DNA of 7,324 bases from Methylococcaceae bacterium (GCA_030699345.1 JAUYMX010000343.1:1-7324); one strand, 5' to 3'; numbered from the stretch's first letter, positions 1 through 7,137 are shown. Translations and numbers: made by a program. The notes: a model not told the origin generated them from the sequence alone.

Positions 1-2
1 AC

Positions 3-2381
3 GAAGCCGGTGTTGCGTGGAATTATTTTTTATCGAAAATCAAATTTTCAACAATTACCCAGGCCAATGGCTCTGTAGTCATTAAGTTGACTTCCAGTGA
101 AGCATTGAAAGAACCGTTTTTGGATTTGTTGCTGGAAGTCAGCTGGCCTAAAGGCAATTTGTACCGTGAATTTACCGTTCTGGTAGATCCGCCGTCAGTT
201 TACAACCAAGCCACTATCCCCGTTCAGTCAAGTTCCCAGCCTGTAGTGTCGCAACAGGCCTTGCGCACCGAGTCACAAGCGCAGCGTTATGCACCTCAAT
301 CCGCTCAAGTAAATAACGGCAGCGCCGATGAATACGGCCCAACGCGTAAAAATGATACGCTTTGGCATGTTGCTGAGGGCTTAAGTCGAGAGCAGGGTGT
401 GTCTGTCGAACAAATGATGGTTGCGCTTTTTCAAGCCAATCCTGATGCGTTTTATAAAGATAACGTTAACGCGTTAATCGCTGGCAAAACGCTAAAAATT
501 CCGGAAAAAGATGTCGTCGTAAAATTATCCCGTAGTCAGGCGTTGGCAGAATTTAATAGACAGCGCCAAGCGTGGAAAAATCGTTTAGCGCCTGCGCCGG
601 TTAAGTCGGCTGAGGTGAAAGAAACGGTTGCAGATAATCAATTAAAGTTGACAGCACCGGTTGAAGCAACAATCGCTGACGATGCTGTTGTTGCGCCAGG
701 TAGCGATAAATCGACATCAGTAAAGAAAAACACAACAAGCCAGGCGGGCGTTGAAGCGAGCAGTAGTGACGCATCTCCAGCAGACGCTGCGATACAAACT
801 AAAATCGCGGCACTTGAAAAGCAGCTGGCTGTTATGCAACAGATTATTGCTTTAAAAGATCAACAGCTTGCTGCAATGCAAAACCAAGCGCAACCACCGC
901 AACCTGCAGAAGTGGCTCCAACGCCAAGTCCTGCTGTTGAATCTAAAACAGTTGTAGCACCTGAGCCGCAAAGTGTTAATCCACAAGCTCAAGCTGTGCC
1001 AGAGTCTGCGGTAGCATCTCAGCCACAAGCACCAATCGAATCAGCGCCTACTCCGGCTGAAGTTAAGCCTGTAGAGCCAGCAAAAACTAAACCACCAGTG
1101 ATTCAGCCAACGGCAATAATTGAAGAATCACCTGATCTTATTTATTTGGGTGCCGCAGGTGCCGGTGTAAGTATCTTAGGTGCATTGGGTTGGCTCTGGT
1201 GGCGCAAGCGTAAAGTTGAAGAAGAAACCGGAACTGAAAGCATGTTCGCTTCTTCCAGCCTGTTGCAGGTGCCTGATGATGAAGATATTTTTTCTGTACC
1301 GGTGGTGGCTGATAACACTGCCTACACCGTTGGCGAAAGTTCATTTTTAAGTGAATTTACCCCTAGTGACTTTAATTCATTTGATACTGATCAAGGTGAA
1401 ATAGATCCAATTTCCGAAGCGGATGTGTATTTAGCTTATGGTCGTTACCAACAAGCAGAAGAGCTAATGCGTCATGCGATTAGTGATTACCCCGATCGGG
1501 ATGAATGCAAATTAAAATTACTGGAAATTTATTACGCCAGTGAAAACAAGCAGGCTTTTGCCGCTTATGCCGATGAATTGGCACAGGCAGGTAAAAACAA
1601 ACTAATTGAATTTTGGGGTAAAGTCGCTGAAATGGGTGAAGAACTTTGCCCTGATGTTGCCTTATTTTCAAATGGAGATGCACATTTTTCCAATCACAAA
1701 GTGGCCGTTCCTGAAAGTGCCCCTATCAGTCATACAGATGCAGATACCGAAGAATTGGAATTGGATTTTGATTTAGTTTCATTCGAAGAATTGCCCAATA
1801 AAGTTCCTGCTCCAGCTGCCGTTCAACAACCTAAAATATCTGCGCTTGATTATGATTTAACTTCATTTGAAGTTGAAGATGATACCTTTGTTGATGAAGA
1901 GCGTAACAATCAAGAAATAGATTTCGATCTGACTGCGTTTGCACCTGAATCGGATAAAACCGAAAAAGCTGAAAAACCAGTGGCTGAAAGCATTGATGCC
2001 TTAGAAAGCTTCGACTTTAATTTTGACCTATCCAATGAAGACGATCAGCCTATTAAAGAACCTTCTATAAGCGTTAGTGAACAAAAAATTACCCCCGCCA
2101 ACGAACTGTCTTTAGATAATTCCTTAGATTTTGACAGTGACGATTTTGATTTTAGCTTTGATCTTGATGAAGATAGCCCTGGATCTAATAACCCAAATGA
2201 CCAATTCGCTGTTTCTGATTTAACCGATATGGATGAGCTGGAAACCAAGCTGGATCTGGCAAAAGCTTATGTTGACATGGGCGACATGGGGGCGGCACGA
2301 GATATTGCGAGCGAAGTATTAACTAAAGGCACCGATGCTCAAAAGACAGCTGCTCAAGAATTGCTCGATGATCTCAGTTAA
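3..2381 (+). CDS. fimV: FimV/HubP-type polar hub protein, 5'-truncated by window edge
   Basis: This is a polar inner-membrane and peptidoglycan-binding hub; in Pseudomonas FimV supports type IV pilus assembly and twitching, and in Vibrio HubP organises the cell pole. The frame is open from position 3, so the gene starts left of the window; the in-frame TTG at 87 is not a credible start because conserved N-terminal sequence precedes it. Numbering the 792 visible residues from position 3, I see: the FimV N-terminal domain end (about 1-64, closing in EFTVLVDPP); a LysM-like domain (about 111-171, YGPTRKNDTLWHVAE); a short coiled coil (about 268-293); a Pro/Ala/Gln-rich periplasmic linker; one membrane segment (about 379-400) followed by WWRKRK; a TPR-like stretch (about 471-530); an acidic region with repeated DFDLxxF-like units (about 585-724); and the conserved C-terminal FimV domain (about 741-792). 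The long acidic cytoplasmic part is usual for the family. Family assignment is strong; the exact role here is inferred. Confidence 0.93.
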   Translation, partial: EAGVAWNYFLSKIKFSTITQANGSVVIKLTSSEALKEPFLDLLLEVSWPKGNLYREFTVLVDPPSVYNQATIPVQSSSQPVVSQQALRTESQAQRYAPQSAQVNNGSADEYGPTRKNDTLWHVAEGLSREQGVSVEQMMVALFQANPDAFYKDNVNALIAGKTLKIPEKDVVVKLSRSQALAEFNRQRQAWKNRLAPAPVKSAEVKETVADNQLKLTAPVEATIADDAVVAPGSDKSTSVKKNTTSQAGVEASSSDASPADAAIQTKIAALEKQLAVMQQIIALKDQQLAAMQNQAQPPQPAEVAPTPSPAVESKTVVAPEPQSVNPQAQAVPESAVASQPQAPIESAPTPAEVKPVEPAKTKPPVIQPTAIIEESPDLIYLGAAGAGVSILGALGWLWWRKRKVEEETGTESMFASSSLLQVPDDEDIFSVPVVADNTAYTVGESSFLSEFTPSDFNSFDTDQGEIDPISEADVYLAYGRYQQAEELMRHAISDYPDRDECKLKLLEIYYASENKQAFAAYADELAQAGKNKLIEFWGKVAEMGEELCPDVALFSNGDAHFSNHKVAVPESAPISHTDADTEELELDFDLVSFEELPNKVPAPAAVQQPKISALDYDLTSFEVEDDTFVDEERNNQEIDFDLTAFAPESDKTEKAEKPVAESIDALESFDFNFDLSNEDDQPIKEPSISVSEQKITPANELSLDNSLDFDSDDFDFSFDLDEDSPGSNNPNDQFAVSDLTDMDELETKLDLAKAYVDMGDMGAARDIASEVLTKGTDAQKTAAQELLDDLS

Positions 2382-2392
2382 AATCAGCAGAG

Positions 2393-2435
2393 ATGCCCAT
2401 AAAAAAAGCCCGATAAGGGCTTTTTTTATGGGCAT
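2393..2435 (+). terminator. Rho-independent terminator after fimV, probably bidirectional
   Basis: A perfect 19-bp inverted repeat (2393-2411 and 2417-2435) with a 5-nt loop GATAA begins 11 nt after the fimV stop. The core is GCCC/GGGC; T7 follows the right core arm and A7 precedes the left one, so each strand gives a GC stem followed by a U tract. It should end fimV transcription and insulate the downstream operon. No convergent gene is present that would need the reverse activity. Confidence 0.92.
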
Positions 2436-2489
2436 GACAAAAACAAATAGTTTTAGATGGCATAGATGCTGCTTCTATTAGGGTAGCTT

Positions 2490-2510
2490 GTCAATATATT
2501 GACGCGTCAA
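2490..2510. promoter_or_regulatory. Overlapping palindromes, candidate operator
   Basis: Two perfect palindromes overlap: GTCAATATATTGAC (2490-2503) and TTGACGCGTCAA (2499-2510). They share the half-site TTGAC. They lie about 60-80 bp upstream of the methyltransferase start in the only sizeable gap before the operon, which suits a dimeric regulator binding site. I cannot name the regulator. The palindromes are directly seen; the operator role is inferred. Confidence 0.4.
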
Positions 2511-2511
2511 C

Positions 2512-2540
2512 TTGTCATGCTTTGTTTCGTTGACTATCTT
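2512..2540 (+). promoter_or_regulatory. Weak sigma-70-type promoter candidate for the sugar operon
   Basis: TTGTCA at 2512-2517 (5 of 6 match to TTGACA) is followed after 17 bp by TATCTT at 2535-2540 (4 of 6 match to TATAAT). This would start transcription near 2547, leaving a leader of about 24 nt with the ribosome binding site. It overlaps the edge of the palindrome cluster, as a repressible promoter might. Other TTGAC hexamers nearby make the choice uncertain. Confidence 0.35.
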
Positions 2541-2557
2541 TAATTTTGACACTTAGT

Positions 2558-2564
2558 AGAGGAG
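2558..2564 (+). promoter_or_regulatory. Strong ribosome binding site for the first operon gene
   Basis: AGAGGAG lies 6 nt upstream of the ATG at 2571, separated by a T6 spacer. It is a near-ideal Shine-Dalgarno sequence and fixes that start. It is stronger than anything seen before the cytidylyltransferase gene. Confidence 0.8.
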
Positions 2565-2570
2565 TTTTTT

Positions 2571-3455
2571 ATGACATCAAACTTACCGGTTATAGATGCC
2601 TTAATTCATGCTGGATTTATTGATTTGGCGCGTTCTGAAATTATTGGGGAGCAGTGTCGAGATATTGACGTGCCTGTTTTCAGGGATCAAGTGAGTGGGG
2701 TGGTCTATCTGGATCCATGTTTTTTGGGTCAATCTGCCGAATATTATGAATGCAAAGAAGTTCGATTAGCTCGACATCCTCGTAATGATATGGATTGGGC
2801 GGATGCCAAACGGCGCGCAATCTATTTGGCACCTTATATCGCCGGGAAGCGTTGGTTGGATTTTGGATGTGGGCCTGGGTATCAATTAAGAGAAAGCGCA
2901 ACGCTTGCATTTGCAGGGCTAGGAATCGAAATTAACAAAAGTAATAGGGAAGCACTAGAACAAGATGGCTTTAATGTATCAGCATCTTTAAATGGGATAA
3001 GCCAATTTTCTCCAGAGGTGGTTTCACTTTTTCATGTTTTTGAGCATTTAAGTGATCCTATATCGATACTTAAAGAGATCAGTGATGGTTGTGCTCCAGG
3101 CGCGGTATTGCTACTAGAGGTGCCACACGCTAACGACGCTTTACTTCTGAACGGGAATGAAGAGTTTAGTAAGTTTACGCTGTGGAGTGAGCACTTGATT
3201 CTTCATACTACCCAATCTCTACGTTTTTGTGTGGAAGCGTCTGGCTGGCAAGTTTCTGAGGTAGTGGGTGTCCAGAGGTATCCTGTATGGAACCATATGA
3301 ACTGGATTAACACTGGCAAGCCAAGTGGACTCAAGGCATCGGTAATGGATTCCACAGCGGATCAACTTCACCAAGCCTATGAAAGTTATTTAGCTGCGCG
3401 TGGCATGACAGATACCTTGCTCCTGGTTGCTATTAACGGTCCAAAAGATATTTAA
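2571..3455 (+). CDS. Class I SAM-dependent methyltransferase, first gene of nonulosonate operon
   Basis: This is a predicted cytosolic S-adenosylmethionine-dependent methyltransferase of the Methyltransf_23-like group. In the 294-residue product the SAM-binding motif I is DFGCGPGY at 97-104, the acidic end of strand 2 is GIEI at 118-121, and the post-motif region is HVFEHL at 155-160, followed by a gEVPH-like strand at 183-186. The N-terminal about 90 residues resemble the leader domain of sugar-cluster methyltransferases (FRDQVSGVVYLDP), but the cysteine pairs of their zinc-binding versions are not evident. The C-terminal about 80 residues are unassigned. The start is set by AGAGGAG six bases upstream. 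Its stop directly abuts the next ATG, so it is probably translationally coupled to the cytidylyltransferase. Context suggests methylation of a nonulosonic acid or a glycan carrying it; the acceptor is not knowable from sequence, and an activity on a lipid or protein is possible. Confidence 0.85.
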   Translation: MTSNLPVIDALIHAGFIDLARSEIIGEQCRDIDVPVFRDQVSGVVYLDPCFLGQSAEYYECKEVRLARHPRNDMDWADAKRRAIYLAPYIAGKRWLDFGCGPGYQLRESATLAFAGLGIEINKSNREALEQDGFNVSASLNGISQFSPEVVSLFHVFEHLSDPISILKEISDGCAPGAVLLLEVPHANDALLLNGNEEFSKFTLWSEHLILHTTQSLRFCVEASGWQVSEVVGVQRYPVWNHMNWINTGKPSGLKASVMDSTADQLHQAYESYLAARGMTDTLLLVAINGPKDI

Positions 3456-4136
3456 ATGTCAATTGTCGCTATTATTCCCGCTCGAGGTGGCTCTAAAGGG
3501 GTGCCTGACAAGAATATCCGCCTGATTAATGGCAAGCCATTAATAGAGTGGTCGATTGAGCAAGCTCTTGCTGTACAAAAAATTGACCGCGTTTTGGTCT
3601 CTACTGACTCATCTACTATTGCGCAGATTGCCGTCGATGCGGGTGCTGAAGTTCCAGCTTTGCGTCCTGCTCATCTTGCGGAGGACGCGACTCCTACTGA
3701 ACCAGTATTAATCCATGCTATTGAGACTTGGTGTAAAGGAAATTTACCCGATGTTGTGATGCTTTTGCAGCCTACTTCGCCGTTGAGGTTAAATGATTCT
3801 GTTGGGCAAGCTATTAGGTTATTTGAGAGCGAACAGGCCGATTCATTAGTATCGACTTGTGAGAGTCATGCTTTTTTTTGGAAGCATACTCATACCCCTG
3901 AAGCGTTATATGACTACAAAAATAGGCCGCGGCGACAAGATATTCGACCAGAAGATCGTTGGTACCGTGAAAATGGATCAATTTATCTCACTAAGACAGA
4001 TATTTTGTTGAAAAATAATAACCGCTTAGGTGGCAAGCTAGCAATGTACGTAATGGATGAAATTGAATCATGGGAAATTGACTCTGAAGTTGATTTTCTG
4101 ATTGTTGAAGAATTAATGCGGGGAGTTGGATTGTGA
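3456..4136 (+). CDS. CMP-nonulosonate cytidylyltransferase (NeuA/LegF-like)
   Basis: This is predicted to transfer CMP from CTP to a nonulosonic (sialic-acid-like) acid, giving the CMP-sugar donor used by glycosyltransferases; it acts in the cytosol. The 226-residue product is full length for the bacterial family. It opens with the CTP-binding signature IPARGGSKGVPDKN (7-20). It then shows VLVSTDS (46-52), LLQPTSPLR (103-111), RRQD (159-162), RENGSIY (171-177) and the C-terminal SWEIDSEVDF (205-214). The SKGVP form of the signature fits NeuA and LegF better than PseF, which commonly has SKRIP. The ATG follows the preceding stop with no gap and no strong Shine-Dalgarno sequence, so translation likely depends on ribosomes from the upstream gene. 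The next gene overlaps it by 4 nt and encodes the matching synthase. The enzyme class is secure; the exact sugar (sialic, legionaminic or other) is not. Confidence 0.93.
   Translation: MSIVAIIPARGGSKGVPDKNIRLINGKPLIEWSIEQALAVQKIDRVLVSTDSSTIAQIAVDAGAEVPALRPAHLAEDATPTEPVLIHAIETWCKGNLPDVVMLLQPTSPLRLNDSVGQAIRLFESEQADSLVSTCESHAFFWKHTHTPEALYDYKNRPRRQDIRPEDRWYRENGSIYLTKTDILLKNNNRLGGKLAMYVMDEIESWEIDSEVDFLIVEELMRGVGL
4120..4136 (+). promoter_or_regulatory. Ribosome binding site and GTGA stop-start overlap
   Basis: GGGGAG (4120-4125) lies 7 nt upstream of a GTG start at 4133. The GTG overlaps the TGA stop of the cytidylyltransferase as GTGA. This decides the start of the fusion synthase and implies translational coupling, which would help keep the two enzymes at matched levels. 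Confidence 0.75.
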
Positions 4137-6400
4137 TCATTGAAAGAAACTTGGCTAAGTACATCGTTTTTAGTGACGATTCGCTATCTCATACTTTACA
4201 GAAAATCAGTGAAAATAAATCTGGATTGGTTTTTGTGTTGGCTCAGAACGGTGTTTTGGAGGGGGTGCTCACGGATGGCGATTTTCGTAGGTGGTTACTT
4301 TCCACCGAAAAGATGGATTTATCTCTTCCAGCGGCTCTAGCGCTTAACAAAAACTTTATCTCGATTCAAGAGAATGCACCGCCGGATGAGATTAACAGGG
4401 TATTTTCAGAAAGAATTGAATACATACCTTTAGTAGATCGTCAAAATCGTTTAGTAGCGATTGCTTTAGGTCGCCAAAACGGCATTCAGATAGAGAAATT
4501 CAATATTTCCACTGATGAACCGAGTTTTTTGATTGCAGAAATCGGTAACAATCACAACGGTAATCTGCAGCTTGCAATGCGTCTGGTCGACAAGGCTGTC
4601 AATGCCGGTGCCGACTGCGTCAAATTTCAGATGAGGGATATGAAATCTGTATACCGACTGCCTGCACAGGGAGATGCATCAGAAGACTTAGGTGCTCAAT
4701 ATACCCTTGATTTGCTGTTACGATTTCAATTGAGCAACGAAGATATGTTTAAGGTGTTCGACTATTGTAAAAGACAGAGCGTATTACCGCTTTGTACACC
4801 TTGGGATACCACAAGCTTACAAGCGTTAGAGCGGTACGGAATGGTGGCCTATAAAGTTGCCTCGCCAGATCTGACAAACCCTGAGCTGTTGGAGGCAATT
4901 TGTAGGACTCGTAAGCCAATTATTTGTTCGACTGGGATGTCATTTGAGTCTGAAATAATTGGAGCTGTAAAGCTGTTGAAGCACCATGGCGCGCAGTTTG
5001 CTCTGCTTCATTGCAATTCCACTTACCCAGCACCGTTCAAAGATATCAATCTTAACTACTTGGACCGCTTAAAAGAATTGGGCGGTGGTTGTCCGATCGG
5101 CTATTCAGGGCATGATCGCGGATTTGCAGTTGCTATTGCGGCCGTTGCTAAGGGCGCTCGCATTATTGAAAAACATTTTACTCTTGATCGCAATTTAGAA
5201 GGGAATGATCACCGAGTGAGTTTACTGCCGGATGAGTTTGCCGAGATGGTGACACACATCCGAGAGGTCGAGCAATCCATGGGGTCGGCGGTAGGGCGGA
5301 AAGTCACTCAGGGCGAAATGATGAACAGGGAGGTGCTTGGAAAAAGTTTGCTCGCAGCAAAGCCGATTAAGACTGGTGAAATTATTACCGCCTATCATTT
5401 GCAAGTACGTAGCCCAGGCAAGGGGCTAGCTCCCTATAAAAAAGACGAATTAATCGGTAGACAAGCCTGTCGGGATATGTTTGAGGGGGATTTCTTCTAT
5501 GCCTCAGATATTGCAGATTCTTCGACAATAGTGCGGAATTATGATTTCGAAAGGCCATTTGGTATTCCTGTTCGTTATCACGATGTTGCGACGATGCTAC
5601 CACTCTCAAATTTCAATCTGCTTGAGTTTCATCTGAGCTACAAAGACACCGGCCTTGATCCTGCCGAGTTCCTTCAAGAAGGCGGCTATGATTTGGATTT
5701 TGTGGTGCATAGTCCTGAGCTTTTTGAGGGGGATCACATTATGGATCTTTGTTCAGCAGACCCAAAGCACAGAGCAAGATCTATTGCTGAGTTACAGCGT
5801 GTTATTGATATTACGCGTAAATTAAAGAAGTATTTTCATCGCGCTACACGACCCAGAATAATAATCAATGCAGGAGGATTCTCGATGGATGGCTTCATTC
5901 CAAAGCAAGAGCGGACTGACAAATATGCATTGATTGCGCTAGCTTTGTCAGAAATTGACTCAGAAGGAGTGGAGATAATTCCTCAAACGATGCCCCCCTT
6001 TCCTTGGCATTTTGGAGGGCAGAGATACCATAATCTATTTCTTGATGCGGAGGATATTATTGAGTTTTGCTCCAAACATCGGATGAGGATCTGTTTGGAT
6101 ATCTCGCACTCAAAATTAGCTTGCAATCACTTGCATACATCATTTGAGAATTTTTTAGATCAAGTAGCCCCTTATTGTGCGCATCTTCATGTAGTGGATG
6201 CGGAAGGAGTGGATGGTGAGGGGCTTCAGATTGGTGATGGTGATATTGATTTCTTTATGGTTGCTAAGAAGCTTAGGGATCTTTGCCCGGATGCATCCTT
6301 TATCCCTGAGATATGGCAGGGGCATAAAAATAATGGTGAAGGGTTCTGGATCGCTTTGGATAGATTGGAAAAGAGTTTTTCTTCAACAAGTTTAGTTTGA
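4133..6400 (+). CDS. CBS pair - nonulosonate synthase - SAF - TIM-barrel isomerase-like fusion
   Basis: The core is a NeuB/LegI-type synthase that condenses an N-acyl hexose such as ManNAc or 2,4-diacetamido-2,4,6-trideoxymannose with phosphoenolpyruvate. The 755-residue product is about twice the family's usual length of about 350. Segments in order: a CBS-domain pair (about 8-118, including VLEGVLTDGDFRRWL at 41-55); the synthase barrel (about 130-400), with FLIAEIGNNHNG (132-143), VKFQ (163-166), KPIICSTGMS (261-270), LLHCNSTYP (291-299), GYSGHD (323-328) and IEKHFTLD (345-352); an antifreeze-like SAF domain (about 402-465, GKSLLAAKPIKTGE); and a xylose-isomerase/AP-endonuclease-2-like TIM barrel (about 470-750). 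The last part keeps likely metal and catalytic residues: H526, E614, D656, H659, H686 and E726. AEIGNNHNG differs from the AEMSANH of PseI, so pseudaminate synthase is unlikely. GTG start after GGGGAG. Inference: CBS domains regulate, the barrel isomerises or epimerises a sugar, and the synthase condenses it. Domain classes are secure; the barrel's reaction is unknown. Confidence 0.9.
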   Translation: MIIERNLAKYIVFSDDSLSHTLQKISENKSGLVFVLAQNGVLEGVLTDGDFRRWLLSTEKMDLSLPAALALNKNFISIQENAPPDEINRVFSERIEYIPLVDRQNRLVAIALGRQNGIQIEKFNISTDEPSFLIAEIGNNHNGNLQLAMRLVDKAVNAGADCVKFQMRDMKSVYRLPAQGDASEDLGAQYTLDLLLRFQLSNEDMFKVFDYCKRQSVLPLCTPWDTTSLQALERYGMVAYKVASPDLTNPELLEAICRTRKPIICSTGMSFESEIIGAVKLLKHHGAQFALLHCNSTYPAPFKDINLNYLDRLKELGGGCPIGYSGHDRGFAVAIAAVAKGARIIEKHFTLDRNLEGNDHRVSLLPDEFAEMVTHIREVEQSMGSAVGRKVTQGEMMNREVLGKSLLAAKPIKTGEIITAYHLQVRSPGKGLAPYKKDELIGRQACRDMFEGDFFYASDIADSSTIVRNYDFERPFGIPVRYHDVATMLPLSNFNLLEFHLSYKDTGLDPAEFLQEGGYDLDFVVHSPELFEGDHIMDLCSADPKHRARSIAELQRVIDITRKLKKYFHRATRPRIIINAGGFSMDGFIPKQERTDKYALIALALSEIDSEGVEIIPQTMPPFPWHFGGQRYHNLFLDAEDIIEFCSKHRMRICLDISHSKLACNHLHTSFENFLDQVAPYCAHLHVVDAEGVDGEGLQIGDGDIDFFMVAKKLRDLCPDASFIPEIWQGHKNNGEGFWIALDRLEKSFSSTSLV

Positions 6401-6412
6401 GAGGTTGAGTTG
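6401..6412 (+). promoter_or_regulatory. Ribosome binding site supporting a TTG start
   Basis: GAGG (6401-6404) lies 5 nt before TTG at 6410. The in-frame stop TGA at 6398-6400 (also the synthase stop) excludes any longer start. The next in-frame ATG is at 6491 and would delete the conserved YENGFYVTSDP stretch. TTG is therefore the best start. Confidence 0.7.
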
Positions 6413-7075
6413 GAAAGTATTTTTGGTTACGAATTAAATAAGACTTTTGACTACGAAAATGGATTTTACGTCACTTCCGATCCTAGGCGAATGCAAAAGC
6501 TGATAGCACACTATGAGCTTTACAAGAAGATCACTAATCTTCCAGGAGCTATTGTTGAATGTGGTGTGTTTAAAGGAACTTCACTCATAAGATTTGCTCA
6601 GTTTCGAGACATGCTAGAAAGCGCATATTCTAGAAAAATAATTGGCTTCGATGCATTCGGTAAGTTTCCTATTTCTAATGATGGTATGCACGATCAGGTT
6701 TTTATTGAGAAGTTTGAGCGCGAAGCTGGTGATGGAATGTCTGTTGCTGAGCTTCAAGCTGTCTTTGACCATAAGGGTATTTCGAATGTCGAATTAGTTG
6801 CCGGGAATATTTCGGAAACTGTCCCGGAATATCAAAAGCTACATCCTGAACTAAAAATTTCCATATTACATATAGATGTGGATGTTTATTTGCCTAGTAA
6901 AGTTGCGCTGGAATATTTGTATGAACATGTTGTACCAGGGGGAATCTGTATTTTTGATGATTACGGTACTGTTTATGGTGAAACAAAAGCGGTTGACGAG
7001 TTTTTTGCTGGAAAAAGTATCAAGCTTTTGAAGTTACCTTGTTCACATATTCCGACTTATTTAGTCAAAGAATAA
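6410..7075 (+). CDS. TylF/MycF-family metal-dependent O-methyltransferase
   Basis: This is predicted to methylate a hydroxyl group, probably on a sugar; TylF and MycF, the family's namesakes, methylate deoxysugars of macrolide antibiotics using SAM and a divalent metal. The 221-residue product matches a single-domain family member. It shows ENGFYVTSDP (16-25), the SAM motif VECGVFKGTS (49-58), GFDAFG (79-84), the metal-site strand LHIDVDVY (153-160), PGGICIFDDYG (176-186) and KAVDEFF (193-199). It uses a TTG start with GAGG five bases upstream, 9 nt after the synthase stop, so it is the fourth gene of the operon. Context points to O-methylation of a nonulosonic acid or of a sugar in the same glycan. 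It could instead modify another surface glycan; family members in polysaccharide clusters are mostly uncharacterised. Family is secure, substrate is inferred. Confidence 0.85.
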   Translation: MESIFGYELNKTFDYENGFYVTSDPRRMQKLIAHYELYKKITNLPGAIVECGVFKGTSLIRFAQFRDMLESAYSRKIIGFDAFGKFPISNDGMHDQVFIEKFEREAGDGMSVAELQAVFDHKGISNVELVAGNISETVPEYQKLHPELKISILHIDVDVYLPSKVALEYLYEHVVPGGICIFDDYGTVYGETKAVDEFFAGKSIKLLKLPCSHIPTYLVKE

Positions 7076-7137
7076 GCTGGAATTACAGGCTAGTTTTTTG
7101 GATTGAAAAAATTACTTAACCAAAACCGTTAGCTCTT

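Noticed and set aside
87..89. TTG at 87 as the start of the FimV-like gene
   Set aside because: The frame is open back to position 3 and the 28 codons before it encode conserved FimV N-terminal sequence, so the true start is outside the window.
2440..2478. Small AT-rich hairpins AAAAC/GTTTT (2440-2454) and ATAGA/TCTAT (2462-2478) as an RNA gene or riboswitch
   Set aside because: The stems are only five pairs and mostly AT, with no match to a riboswitch or small RNA class that I can recognise.
2546..2574. TTGACA at 2546-2551 as the -35 box of the operon promoter
   Set aside because: Although a perfect -35 match, any -10 at usual spacing would fall on or after the ATG at 2571 and give a transcript lacking the ribosome binding site and start.
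4140..4340. 66-codon open frame on the plus strand inside the synthase CBS region, and similar short frames on both strands within the large genes
   Set aside because: They lie wholly inside well-supported genes in another frame, have no ribosome binding site of note and show no recognisable domain.
3456..6400. Pseudaminic acid pathway (PseF/PseI) assignment
   Set aside because: The cytidylyltransferase has SKGVP rather than SKRIP, and the synthase has AEIGNNHNG rather than the AEMSANH form typical of PseI; NeuA/LegF and NeuB/LegI fit better.
7075..7099. Possible terminator after the TylF-type gene: AGCTG paired with CAGGCT, then T6
   Set aside because: The stem is only five pairs with a bulge and low GC, so it is too weak to call; the operon may continue or end elsewhere.
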